Below are positions 16,676 through 32,237 of a stretch of 64,000 bases of DNA, one piece after another. The first letter of the stretch is position 1; each line of letters starts with the position of its first letter. The translations under genes were made by a program, and so were the position numbers. Below the pieces are notes generated by a model. That model made no database searches, had not been told where the DNA came from, and saw nothing but the letters and a program-made list of their open reading frames with translations. The stretch covers positions 62,001-126,000 of the forward strand of contig MCFG01000193.1 in the NCBI GenBank assembly GCA_002104895.1, written 5' to 3'. This DNA comes from Anaeromyces robustus (taxonomy: Eukaryota; Neocallimastigomycota; Neocallimastigomycetes; Neocallimastigales; Neocallimastigaceae).

Positions 16676-19378
16676 ATGGAAATTACAGGTTTTTATTTTA
16701 TTTTATTTTTTGAAAATATTAAATAAATTTATAGTATATGTTATTTAATACTAATTAAAATTTAAATATATAAAATGTATATTTTAGAACTGAGTTTTAC
16801 AAGAAAAATATTGTTAGTAATTTTTGGAATTTTTTCAGCATTAACAACTTCTGGAATAATATTTGGGTAAAATATTTGTTTTATAATATATTCAGATATT
16901 AAGAAATGTAATTATAATTAATTCAACATAATTATTATTATATATATTTTATTATAAATCATATATAGTTTTCAAGCTTTAAAATCAATTTTAATTGAAA
17001 ACAAAGTATATTTTGAACTTTGTGAAAATACTGAAGAAAATATTGAAATTTCACAAGTAAATTTATATATACTATTTTGATAATTTTATATATTATTACA
17101 AAAAATAGTATATATATTATTACAAAAAATTTATATTTTTTGTAATAATATATTATAAAAATTTTTTATATTAATATACTCAAAATTATATTCAATGTTA
17201 ATATAAAAGTGCAACGAACAAATTTTGAAATTTAGTTTAATGTTTTCCTTAGCATCAACTGCATCAAGTGTAATAATAATATTTAAGTATTATAATATAA
17301 TAAAAAGATTTATATTAAAAAAAATGATATATATATATATATAAATATAAAGGCTTTTTCACTTCCAATAGGTTTTATCTTGGATAAATATGGGCCAAGA
17401 GTTTCATGTTACATTGGAAGTATTTTATTATTCTTTGGCTGCTTGTTATTCGGTTTGAGTAGTCCAAGTAATTATAATAATAATTATAATGAATTAAAAA
17501 AAATTTCATTTTAAGTTTTTAACCTTTTTCATACATCTTTCTATTTTATTTCATTATATTAAAAAAGCTTTTAATGGTTATTTAGTTGGATTTCTTTTAA
17601 TAGGAGTAGCAGGTCCATTTATTTTTATATCAGTAAGTATCAGAAACAGTTATTTATTATTAATAATTTAATATTAGACTAATCAATTAATAAAATTATA
17701 TAATAAGACTTTGAATTTTAGTACAGTTTTTCCTAACAAATCTGGTCTTATAATGGCCGCATTAACTGGAAGTTTTGATGCTAGTGCTGCAATATTCCTA
17801 TTATTTAATGTAACAATTAAATTTCTATATAGATAATTAATATTATTATTTCATGAAAAAATATTTTCATTTTTTTAAATTGTTATAATTTTTTTTAATA
17901 ATTATATAATATTAGAAATTATTCTATTTCTTTGATAAAAAATACTCTATTCAGTCTTTCTTTTTAGTATATACAATTATTCCAATTATCATTTTTATTG
18001 GTATGTTGTAATATACAAACATATATTATAATAATATTTATTAGTATTTTTAATTTAATGCTGATTATTAATTTATGATATTTTTTAACTTGTTATATTA
18101 GCCAATAGCTTGTTAATGCCAAAGACTTCATTACAGTGGAATAATAATGATAACAGTGACGATAAACAAAATGAACCTAATGAAACTTCTAATTTATTGA
18201 ATATAAATGAAAATGATTCATCAATGTCTAATAATTATCAATCAATTCTTTCTGAACATGAGCAAAATCAAAATAGAGAGAAAGATATAAAAGAAATGTC
18301 ATCATGGGAACAAATGAAAACTAAGGAATATATGTATATATTAATTGCTTAATATTTATTTTCCATTTTTTTCTATAATTATATATATTTATAATTATCA
18401 ATAATTAACTTTTTTTAAATATATATAGTTTAATTACACTCTTAACATCAATATATATGTTAAGATTGAATTTCTATATAAGTACGACAGAAGAACAATT
18501 ACAAACTATTAGTAATGATGAAAATGGTAATAATAAAAAAATATATAAAAAAATATTACTTTACAATAAATTAATTGATTCATATATATATATATATATA
18601 TTAATTTATTTATTATTCAAAATAATATAGGTATTAAAAATACCGTTCAATTTTTTAATATTATGTTGCCATTGGCCGGAGTTTGTAAGTATTAGAAATA
18701 TATATTTTATACTATATGTAAAGAATAAATATTATAATTTATTAATATATTTAAATTTAAATATTTTTATTTAAATATGAAGTATCTATAATGCCAATTG
18801 GATGGCTTTTAGATAATTTCAAAATGTATATAACTTTTACTGTTTTATGTTCAATGGCTTTATTGTTCGGCATATTATCGTAAATTTTTTTTTTTTTTTT
18901 AGTTTTATAATAATATTATTATTTTGGATATATATTAATTAATATTATTATATATATATAGTCTTATTCCAATACTTCCTCTTCAATTTCTTAGTATACT
19001 TGTATTTGTATTCACGAGACCATTGCTATACACATCAGGAAATGATTTTTCAACTAAAACGTATGATATTAATACTATTTTAATAAAGATTTAAATCTTT
19101 AATATTTTATTTTTATATTATTATTAATATAATATAATTCATTATATATATATAGGTTTGGTTTTAAAACTTTTGGAAGAGTATATGGCTTAATGAATTT
19201 AATATCATCATTAGTTAATTTTGGTCAATATGCTGTTGAATATCTTGTTGTTAATATCTTTAATGGTCAATTTACAGAAGTTAACATTGCTTTTACGATT
19301 TTAACTACTATTATGTTTTATTTACCATACTACTTATTCGTTAAAGAGAAAAAAAACAGAAACCTTTCTATCGTATAA
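16676..19378 (+). CDS. MFS transporter, SLC43/FMP42 type
   Basis: Fourteen exons: 16676-16688, 16788-16866, 16969-17056, 17210-17269, 17353-17467, 17568-17632, 17708-17809, 17916-18000, 18102-18333, 18429-18526, 18631-18684, 18783-18879, 18962-19060 and 19156-19378, giving 469 residues. A 12-TM major facilitator is expected: six N-terminal helices, a hydrophilic Asn/Ser/Glu-rich loop at about 210-275, then six more. Family signs are an early FGFQALKSILIEN motif followed by a Cys-containing loop, the MFS motif-A-like LDKYGPRVS after TM2, and MPIGWLLDNF at the matching place in the second half. This pattern resembles fungal FMP42 and animal SLC43 (amino-acid/nucleobase) carriers. The substrate is unknown. 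The first exon is only 13 nt with a weak GTTTTT donor, so the N-terminus is the least certain part. Confidence 0.82.
17112..17153. repeat. perfect 19-bp inverted repeat in MFS intron 3
   Basis: Arms 17112-17130 and 17135-17153 are exact reverse complements separated by TTAT. The transcribed intron should fold into a tight hairpin. Confidence 0.85.
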
Positions 19379-19814
19379 ATTATCATTTAATTCATATCAA
19401 CATTATAACATTATAAAATTATATATTTTATTAAAAATAAATTTAAATTAATATATTATTTAATCTTTTTTAAACATTTTAAAAAGAAATATATCATTAC
19501 TACTCTAAATACTAAATACATATATATTATTTAACCTTTTTTAAACATTTTTTAATAATACTATTGTAATTAATATTATAAATATTTATTATCATAATTT
19601 ACAATTTTATATATTAAATCTATTTTCATTATTTTTTATTTTAATTATATCTTAATAATAATAATTTTTGTTTTAATTATATAAGCAAAATATATGTATA
19701 TAAATATATATAATAAAATTAATAAAATTTTGATAAAGAAAATATATAATATTTTTTATATAAATTTTCTGTTATTAATATTTCTATTATTTATATAAAT
19801 ATAAATAATAATGA

Positions 19815-19848
<34 letters not shown>

Positions 19849-20137
19849 TTTGTTAATATCTAAATTATTATTTTATATTTTATTTTATTGTTATTATTTT
19901 TAATTTTACAATTTTTTCAATTTTTTATTATTTTATTATTTATTTTATTTTATTTTATTGTTTTTTCATTATTATTGTTATTATTGTTATTATATTTTTA
20001 TTTTTTTTAATATTATATTTAATATATTATCGATAATAAGTTATATTTAATTATGATATTTATTATTGTTAATTTACTTCATATAATTATTGTAAGAGAA
20101 AACGTGTTTTGCTTTATCGTGAATGATTGCATTTTAT
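19379..20137. other. intergenic between convergent genes
   Basis: The 3' ends of the MFS gene (+) and DPH5 (-) face each other here. AT-rich, with an A-run near 19820-19840. No other feature. Confidence 0.6.
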
Positions 20138-21889
<1,752 letters not shown>

Positions 21890-23122
21890 TTTTACTAATA
21901 ACAATTAAATATCAAAATTATATTGTTGCTTTTATTTCTTTTTTTTTTTTTTTTTTTTATGTGTGTGTATATAATATTTTTTTTAAAATTATTCATTAAA
22001 TGTTAAAATTTAAAATTTTATTAGATTTCTAAAAAATGATTGGTAATTAATACATTGTAAAAAAATGTAAAAAATTTAAAATGTATTTAAAATAAGTCTT
22101 ATAAATAATGAAAAACATATTTATGATACAGTAAAATAAAATTTCATTATTATATATAATTATTTTATTGGTAGATTTTAAATAAAATAAAATAAAAAAG
22201 TATAATAAATAGTAGTAATATTATAATATTAATATAAAATATTAATATTATATATATATATTTTTTTTAATTTAAAATCATAATATATCTTGTTTATAAA
22301 TGTAATAAAATCTTTTTTTTATAGTTTGACTTTTTTATTTATTTTTTTATTAGAGAAAAGTATTAAAAAAAAAAAATAAAGATAAAAAAATAAATTAAAT
22401 TATAATAAAAAATAAAAAATAAATAATAAGAAAAATTAAAAAAAAAATAAAATAAAATAAATAAAAAATAAAAATAAAAAATAAAATAAGAAAAAAGATA
22501 AAATAATAAAGTAATAGTAAATAATAAATATAAGTAAGTATCAATATTGAAATAATAATTATCATACATCTTTTATTTATAATGATTAATTTAATTATAT
22601 CTATTACTTGAAAACATTATAAAAATATCGAATTTATTTTTAATATATATGTATTTGAGGCCGTTAAGAATAAATATTAAAATAAAAATACAAAATATAA
22701 CAGAAAAGAAAAACAATATAAATAAAAAAGACCTTTGATTAATATAATTTCATGTGATTTTGTTTATATTTTATATATTTAGCAATTTTATTAATCATCA
22801 TTCTCTATAAAAATCCATTCAAAGTAAAAACAAAACAAATACGTTTTTAATATTATTAAAAAAAATTAAAAAATATCAATATATAATATATATAATATAT
22901 ATCATCATTTATAGTAAAGATGGATAAAAGATTTTTAAAATTTTTAAATATAAATTTTAATATTTTTTTTAATAACCAATTGTAAATAATAATTGAATAA
23001 TTGAAAAAAGTTGATAAAAGGATTAATAAAAAAAACAACAACAAAAAAATGCCTTTAAAAAAATTATAAACATATAAACATTATATTATCAAATTAAATT
23101 CATTAGCTTGATTTTTTTTTTT

Positions 23123-23158
<36 letters not shown>

Positions 23159-23220
23159 TACTAATACAATTTATATTCTTTTATTATATATCCATGTTTT
23201 AATTTTGTTAATTCAGGAAA
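21890..23220. other. intergenic between divergent genes
   Basis: Spacer between DPH5 (-) and the p24 gene (+). AT-rich with AAAAT/AAATA stretches at 22360-22500 and a 26-nt A-run near 23128. No promoter element could be identified with confidence. Confidence 0.6.
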
Positions 23221-24254
23221 ATGAAATATTGTACTATACTAGCAGTATTTTTAACCTTTGTATGTAGTATTAAAGCTATAAGTTTTTCACTTTATGCTGG
23301 TCAAGAAGGTTCACCACATGCTGAAAGATGTTTTATTCAACAAATTGGTGCTGATATTTTAGTAGCTGGTACAGTCGCTGTAACAGAGGGAGAACATCAA
23401 AAAATTTCTGTTGAAGTAAATATTAAAATTATTTTGTTATTATTTTTTATTTCAAAAATATATTGATTAATATAGACAATAGTAGATAAGTAAATGAATA
23501 AATAAATAAATATTTTGATATTTTTTATATCTTAATTAGATTACAGATAATACTGAAGGTGGTAGTTTATATTGGAAGCGTTTAGATGTTAACGATGAAG
23601 TAAAATTTTCATTCACAACTGTTAAAACTGATGAAGTTAAAATTTGCTTCAGAAATGTTTTAGATAATGGTAAATATAATATAGTTTTATAAATGATAAT
23701 AATAAAATAATAAATAATAAATGATAAATGATAAATAATAAATAATAAATAATTAATAATTAATAATAAATAATAAATAATAAATAATAAATATAATAAT
23801 AATAATAATAATAATAATATAATAATAATAATATAATAATAATAATATAATAATAATAATATAATAATAATATAATAATAATAATAATATAATAATAATA
23901 ATAATAATAACATAATGATAATGATAAGGCTTTGTCCCATCCGACCAATATTACAGAAATGTATTACTTACTGTTGAAACTGGTCCAGAAGCTATTGATT
24001 ATACTGAAGTTGCTAAAACTGAAAAGCTTAGACCAGTTGAAATTGAACTTCGTAAATTAGAAGGTATTGTTGAAAAGATTGTTGAAGATATGGAAAAAAT
24101 CAAACAAAAGGAAATTGATTTAAGAGATACTAATGAATCAATTAATGAACGTGTTCAATGGTTCTCTCTTTGGTCAATTGCATTCTTAGTATGTTTAGGA
24201 TTATGGCAATTGTACTACCTTAGAAGATTCTTCCAAACAAAGAAACTTATCTAG
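23221..24254 (+). CDS. ERV25: p24/TMED cargo receptor, p24-delta (ERV25/TMED10) type
   Basis: Three exons: 23221-23415, 23540-23669 and 23929-24254, giving 216 residues. It is a type I membrane protein of COPI/COPII vesicles that cycles between ER and Golgi and selects cargo. In order: signal peptide (1-19); luminal GOLD domain with the two conserved cysteines (ERCFIQQIG near 38 and VKICFRN near 100); a coiled-coil segment (about 140-180); one TM helix (WFSLWSIAFLVCLGLW); and the cytosolic tail RRFFQTKKLI. The tail carries both the FF motif for COPII binding and the KKxx di-lysine for COPI retrieval, which places it in the delta subfamily. The A before the ATG (AAAATG) suits a fungal start. 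Confidence 0.94.
23690..23915. repeat. AAT/AAATA simple repeat in p24 intron 2
   Basis: About 220 bp of AATAAAT, GATAAAT and ATAATA units fill the intron 23670-23928. The apparent Tyr/Ile/Leu frames here are repeat artefacts. Confidence 0.9.
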
Positions 24255-25830
<1,576 letters not shown>

Positions 25831-26603
25831 CTATTCTCTTTCTATTGAAGATGTTTTTGTTAATGAAGATGTCTTTACTTGATCTATTGAAGATGCCTTT
25901 ACTTGATCTATTGAAGATGTCTTTACTAATGAAGATGGATTTACTAATGTAGATGGATTTGTTTGATCTATTGAAGATGTCTTTACTAATGAAGATGAAT
26001 TTATTTGATCTAATGAAGATGCCTTTACTTGATCTAATGAAGATGCCTTTACTAATGAAGATGAATTTATATGAGTCATACTGTCAGATGAACTCATTTT
26101 TATAAATGGACTTCCATATGTACTATTATTATTTTGAATATTCGAATTATTCTTAGTGCTACTAAAGACTGTCATATTTTTGAATTTATTAATTAAGCTT
26201 AAATATCTTTTCTTTGATTTTAGTGGAATGAATTCTCTTGGATCAAATGATTTGCGTTGTGTATTACTCATATCAGAGGAAATAAGAATAATGTATAACA
26301 ATCTTGAACCAACCAATGTATAAATACAAAAGAAACTAACTAAACAATGGAAAGTTATGATGAAAAAGAAATATAAAGAATAATGTTCATAAGATAAATA
26401 TAATATAAGACTTTCTAGCATATAATCTTTAACATTTAAAATAAAGATAACAAAAGTATAGCATATATCCCCGAATTTTTTTGAATTTTTTCCTGTTGCT
26501 ATGATAAAAAATATTAATATTATAAACTTTTTTTATATATATTAAAAAAAAGTATATAAAAGTATATATATATTATATTATTAGTATTACAATAATTATA
26601 ATG

Positions 26604-26650
<47 letters not shown>

Positions 26651-28663
26651 TTAAAGCTTTTTTTTTTTAAATAATTAAATATAAATATATAAATATAGTA
26701 AATTAATTAGATTGGAATGAATAATTATACATACAATCACATAAAGATATGCTTCGTAAATTTTATGATCAACTGAATAGGTCGAATAATTATACATTGG
26801 TGTTCTTGTATTTAAAATATCACCATAAGGAATATAAGAGAATTCACTACTAAAGGTAATAATAATTCTATAGATAATTGCAATTGACATAAAAAATAGA
26901 ATACCAATGAATAGATGAATATTGGTTAATTGATTTACAATAAATGATCTTGACTGATAGATACGATAAATTCGATAAGTAATAGCAAACATAGGAATAT
27001 ATATTAAATTATTACTTATAGTTATTAATATAAAGAAAATTTTAGCTTTTAATATTGAATATGGAGGTAAATGTATTAATATTCTAACAATATTCAAAAC
27101 ACATCCTAGAATAATCATATTACAAAACATTGGTGAAACTACTTTTAAGTATGGATGTTCTCTATATTTATGTACCAAATACATAATACAAAAAGAAAAT
27201 ATAGATGAAATAATAATCATGATATATGATAAAACACCATATGCTCCTAAACTTGTGGTTATTAATTGATCAATATTTTTAAATACAAACATTATTTGAT
27301 CAATATCATTAGTTTTCATAGAATTTCTTAATTCTTTAGGTAAAAAATATTCTATATCGTATAGTGGTGGACTATATTTAGTATTAAAAATATCTTTAAC
27401 ATATAATTTCTCCATTTTTTCCATCATGTTACATATATTATCATGTGTTTCACAATAATATTTAATATCTGGATCTGATTCCTTTTGAGTTAAATCAAAT
27501 GTTGGTATACTACCAAATTTTTCAGCTTTATAAAGTTGAAATTCTTTTGACGTCAATTCTTTTGCAATATCTATAAGTAAATTTTTATCATATTCACTAT
27601 AATAATTTATTACTAAGAATTTTTCATAAACGGTACTAACATATTTAGGAGGAAGAGTTGATGAAACATATTCTGCAATATCTTCATCATCATCAAATAA
27701 TTTTTGATAAGATGCTTTACCTTTAAAAAACATTAAATCATCATAAATAAATGAATAATAAGCATCATCTTGAATTAATAAAATTGAATTATCAACATTA
27801 TTATTTGTATAATTGGAAACAAATTTAAAGAATGTACTAAATAAATCCTCAGCTGTATTATTATAAAACACTTTAAAATAATTTTTATCATATTCTTTTG
27901 ATAATTTATAATTGCAACTAGTATATTCCATGAAAAAGTTTAATAAGCAATCATCATCACCTAATGGTAAATATAAAGGATAATAAGGATCTTCTGTTAA
28001 TAAATTTAAAAATTCATCCCAAGTAATATTTTTCATTTTTGATGCAATATCTATTGATTTATCATCATCATTATAATAATATAAAACATTAAAATCTTTT
28101 TCATAAGGTAAAGCAAAATAATCATCATCATAGAAACAATCATTTAAAATTTTACTATCATGAAACTTAAGATCATTAATATTTATATAATCTGATAAAC
28201 CAAGTAATAAATCTGGAAAAGGGGTTCTATATTCAAAGGATTCAAGGATACGATCAGATTCCATAAATGCAATATCATTAAATAATAATCTATCATCTAA
28301 TATCATCATATCAAATTTTTTATTTTTTAAATTATTAATAACTGAATTTTCATAAACTAAATATGAATAATTACCATAAGTAGAATTTGTGAATACGATA
28401 GGATAAAAACTAAAATAAATTTCAATATCTTTAAAAGCAGTATTATTTACACTTTTTTTTTCCAAATATTTATTTATATAGTATTCATAATCTCCTTCCC
28501 AATAATAGCCATCCATAGCATACGGCATATCAGGTTCTCTTATTAAAATATTAATAATATTTTTTTCTTCTTCATTTTCTTCCTCCTCCTCTTCAGCGTT
28601 AACTAAATATCTTAATAAAATCAAAGATATTATAAAATAAATTGTATTATACATATATTTCAT
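25831..28663 (-). CDS. Class C GPCR-like receptor with solute-binding ectodomain
   Basis: Two exons: 28663-26731 and 26498-25831, giving 866 residues. A signal peptide (1-23) and an acidic stretch precede a ~430-residue extracellular domain of the bacterial solute-binding type (NIINILIREPDMPYA start, a central FALPYEKDFNVLYY hinge-like motif, many N-glycosylation sites). Seven TM helices of GABA-B-like class C type start near residue 470. The HKYREHPYLKVVSPMFCN loop matches the K-P-x-x-K-x-x-S-P-x-F-C pattern of that family. The tail is Ser-rich with tandem SSLVK/SSIDQ units. Such fusions are known as an expanded receptor family in anaerobic gut fungi. The ligand is unknown; a sugar or other small nutrient is a guess. 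The junction was chosen because only this GT-AG pair restores the TM7 frame. Confidence 0.85.
25835..26070 (-). repeat. coding tandem repeat in receptor tail
   Basis: About ten copies of a 21-24-nt unit encode [K/N]-[A/T/S/P]-SS-[L/I]-[V/D]-[K/Q]. Consecutive units read SSLVKA, SSLDQVKA, SSLDQINS, SSLVKT and SSIDQ. The cytosolic tail is thus a serine-dense repeat, plausibly a phosphorylation target. Confidence 0.85.
26601..26655. repeat. (ATT)n microsatellite in receptor intron
   Basis: Pure ATT run inside the intron 26730-26499. Confidence 0.9.
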
Positions 28664-29561
28664 GTTTATTAATTAATATAGAAAAATATAATTAATAATT
28701 GAATATATGATATTTGTCGATGATATTTATTTATTTTTTTTTTTTTAAAAAATATTTTTTTTATTTAAATATTTATTTTTTTTTATTTTATTTATAATAT
28801 ATTATATAAATATCTTTTTAAAATAAATAATATTTATAGATAATATATAATTAATGATATTAAATAAATATATTATAAAAATTATATGAATTTTTTTTTT
28901 GAAACAATTTTAATTAATTGAAAGATTTTAAATTTATATAAAAATTAATATAAATGGTTTATACAAAAATAAAAATTAACTTTCATAATTTGAGATTTTG
29001 TAATATATTAAAAAAAAAAAAGTAAATTGAAAATGTAATAGTATAAAAAATAAAATAAATATTTTTTATGCAACTATAAAAGAATTAATAAATAAAATAT
29101 ATAAATTATAATTCTAAAATTTAAAAAGTATACAATTTATAATTTTTAATTTTTTTATTAAAATAATTTTTTCTTTTTTATAATTTTATTTTAAAGATAA
29201 ACTTTATTTAAAAATATTAATATACAAGATATAATTAAATTTTAAATATATTTAAATTTCAAGTAAGTTTTATATAAATTATAATTTATAATTTTTAAAA
29301 AAGAAAGATAAAAATAATAAGATCTTATTTTTTAATTCTAAGGAAAATAATTTTTTTTTTTTAAAAATACTGTTTTAAACTTGTTTGTTATTATATATCT
29401 ATTATGACATTAAAATATAATTATAATTATAATTCTACATTTCTATATTCAATTTCTATATATTATATTTATATTTTAATCTTTATTTGTGATAATTAAT
29501 TATTGAAATTATAATAATTATTCTTTTTTTATTCAAAATATTTAGATTAATATTTTTCAAT
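28664..29561. other. intergenic, no gene seen
   Basis: AT-rich spacer between two minus-strand membrane-protein genes. No open frame or RNA recognised. Confidence 0.6.
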
Positions 29562-30286
29562 CTAAATATTAGTACTGGAACTATACTTTGAACTTGAAAT
29601 AAAGCTAGTATCATAATCTTCTCCGTAAGATGCTTTCTTTATTTCGATGTATGCACTTGTTACTTTATAGTAATAGATCTTAATTTATGATTGATTTAAT
29701 ATATAGAATATTTGAAAATATAGTTGAAATATTAAAAAATTAAATTTATTTATAAAATGTATAAAATGTATTTTAATTAATTAAGTATACTTTATATATT
29801 TTATTACCATTATTAATAAAGAAAGTATATAAAAAATAGTTTCAACTATAAATTTAGTTTTTATTTTACTTTTAACTTCTTCATATTCTAAGTTACTATC
29901 TGGATGGTCATCAAAATAATAATTGGTATAAATATGATATATATTATATGATTTTCTATATGCTTCACCAAATAATAATGTTACAAAAATACAACTAAAG
30001 CATGCAAAGCAAAAAAATATATATATTGCTAAAGTGATAGTCAATTGAGATAATAAAAACAATTTTTTTTTCTTTTAAAAAGTAAAATATGTTTAATAAT
30101 AAAAAATCTATATTAAATTTCTTAATATTAATTATATTATTATTTACCCAAGCCATACCAAAAAGAAATATTGTATATGAAATAAGGATACATATTCCAA
30201 ATATACGAGAAGCATCTAATACAAAGTTACTCATTTCATCGTGAAGCATTATATTAAAGAAATATGTAGCTACTGTTATTCCCTTA

Positions 30287-30320
<34 letters not shown>

Positions 30321-30486
30321 TTTACCATTAATAGAAATAATTTATAGTTTATACAAAAAAATTTTTTTTATATCTTACTATTATTATTATTGTGGAAAAT
30401 AATTGAGATATATCATGGGAAAGAAAAAAGAAAGGAACACATTTTGCATTATCTTTAAAAATATCTGAGACTTTAAGAGAAAACAT
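29562..30486 (-). CDS. Orphan four-TM membrane protein
   Basis: Four exons: 30486-30379, 30282-30148, 30071-29808 and 29678-29562, giving 207 residues. I do not recognise the family. Hydrophobic segments lie at about 27-50 (ending ITVATYFF), 57-80 (RIFGICILISYTIFLFGM), 87-117 (LTITLAIYIFFCFACFSC) and 145-168. A polar, Tyr/Asp/Glu-rich loop lies between TM3 and TM4, and the tail is charged and Ser/Tyr-rich. Both termini are predicted on the same side, as in MARVEL-like or claudin-like tetraspans, but no signature residue fixes a family. The last acceptor was chosen at the AAG before 29678 because it is the only one that extends TM4 without a stop. It lies upstream of the receptor gene on the same strand; no functional link can be claimed. 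Confidence 0.68.
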
Positions 30487-30687
30487 TTTCAATATTATAT
30501 ATATAATTATAATTATTTTAACATAATAATTATTTTTTATTAAAGAAATTTTTTTAATATTACTATTATATAATTATAAAAATCGAAATATATAAAATTA
30601 AATAAAACTTTAAAAATTCTAATTTAACTTTTCTACATGTAAATATTTATTTATTATGTATTATGTCATTTTAGGTTAAATATTGTT

Positions 30688-31444
30688 CATAAGTATTAAT
30701 TATTTATATCATTTTTTAATTTTTATGATTATAGGGCTAATTCAAAAATAAATAAAATTATTATTTTATGTTCTATTATTATATGACTATTGTAATAATA
30801 AAATATTAAATAGTAATAGAAAAAAAATAATAAATAATAATAAATAAAAAAATAATAAATAAAAAAATAATAAATAATAATAAATAATAATAAATAATAA
30901 ATAATAATAAATAATAATAAATAATAATAAATAATAATAAATAATAAATAATAAATAATAAATAATTATAAATAATAATAAATAATGAATAATAATCAAT
31001 AATAATCAATAATAAATAATAATAAATAATAATAAACAATAATAAATAATAATGAATAATAATAAATAATATTAATATTAATACTAATAAATAATAAATA
31101 ATAATTTATTATTATTATAATTATGTATTATTATTTATTATTTATTTATTTTATTAGTAATATTAATATTATTTATTATTATTTATTATTTATTATTTAT
31201 TATTTATTATTTATTATTTATTATTTATTATTTATTATTTATTAATATTTAATATATAATATTATCTTTATTTATTATTTATTATTAAATAATAATAAAT
31301 AATTAATATTTTATTATTACAATAGTAATAGTAATATAATAATAGAACATAAAATAATAATTATTTTATTCTTTTTATTTTTATTTCTGAATTAGCCCTA
31401 TAATCAAAAAAATTAAACAATGTTATCAATAATTAATATTTATG
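30688..31444. mobile_element. Foldback/MITE-like element with ~115-bp inverted arms
   Basis: The left arm (30688-~30808) and right arm (~31315-31444) are imperfect reverse complements. They share TTGATTATAGGGCTAATTC-type and TTATGTTCTATTATTATAT blocks. The interior is (AAT/AAATA)n on the left and its complement (TTATT)n on the right, so nearly the whole element can fold on itself around position ~31070. It has no open frame. No clear target-site duplication is visible, so calling it a transposable element is an inference. Confidence 0.6.
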
Positions 31445-31481
31445 TGTAGGTTTTTAAAAAAAAAGTATATAATTATTTTAG

Positions 31482-31720
<239 letters not shown>

Positions 31721-31740
31721 GAATAAAGTATTATATTAAT

Positions 31741-32016
31741 CATAAAACAATTATTATTGATGATTAATAATAATAAAGTATTTTATAAACCATAAAACAA
31801 TTATTATTGATGATTAATATTATTCATTATTATCTATAATGTTTAACTGGTTTTTTTTATTTTTTTAGTATCATTTATGTGTTTTTTTTTATTCATGTAT
31901 ATTAATATTTAAACTCAATAAAGATGATGTACGAATTGTGTGCTATAAAAAAAATGATGATTAATAATAATAATATATTTTATTCATCATAAAACAATTA
32001 TTATTAATGATTAATA
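31741..32016. repeat. three copies of a 29-bp repeat
   Basis: The unit starts CATAAAACAATTATTATTGA and continues TGATTAAT. Copies lie at 31741-31769, 31791-31819 and 31988-32016; the last has one change (GATG to AATG). Spacing is irregular (50 and 197 bp). Confidence 0.8.
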
Positions 32017-32101
32017 ATAATTTGCTAATTATCAAAATCAATAATAATAATTATTAGTCTTCAATTCTTTATATTATTAAGAGTAAGTTTAGATATTATA
32101 A

Positions 32102-32237
32102 TTTAAAAATTCCAACTATTTTGGTATTTTCTGTAACAAATATTAAATGTATCATGTTTACATAAATTTTCATTATCTTTATAATTATACATTTAATATT
32201 TGTTACAGAAAATACCAAAATAGTTTGAATTTTTAAA
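32102..32237. repeat. 51-bp near-perfect inverted repeat (hairpin)
   Basis: Left arm 32102-32152 and right arm 32187-32237 pair over 51 positions with a single mismatch, around a 34-nt loop. The arms contain ACTATTTTGGTATTTTCTGT and its complement and are not simple repeats. There is no open frame. It could be a short palindromic MITE remnant or a hairpin-RNA locus. Confidence 0.88.

Noticed and set aside
30184-30191. Minus-strand GTATCCTTAT, resembling a U12 GT-type 5' splice site
   Set aside because: It lies inside a coding TM helix (FGICILIS) that stays open and hydrophobic, and no CCTTAAC branch element follows at a suitable distance.
31741-32016. Direct repeats considered as a possible CRISPR-like array
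   Set aside because: Eukaryotic context, only three copies, unequal spacing and no unique spacers of constant length.
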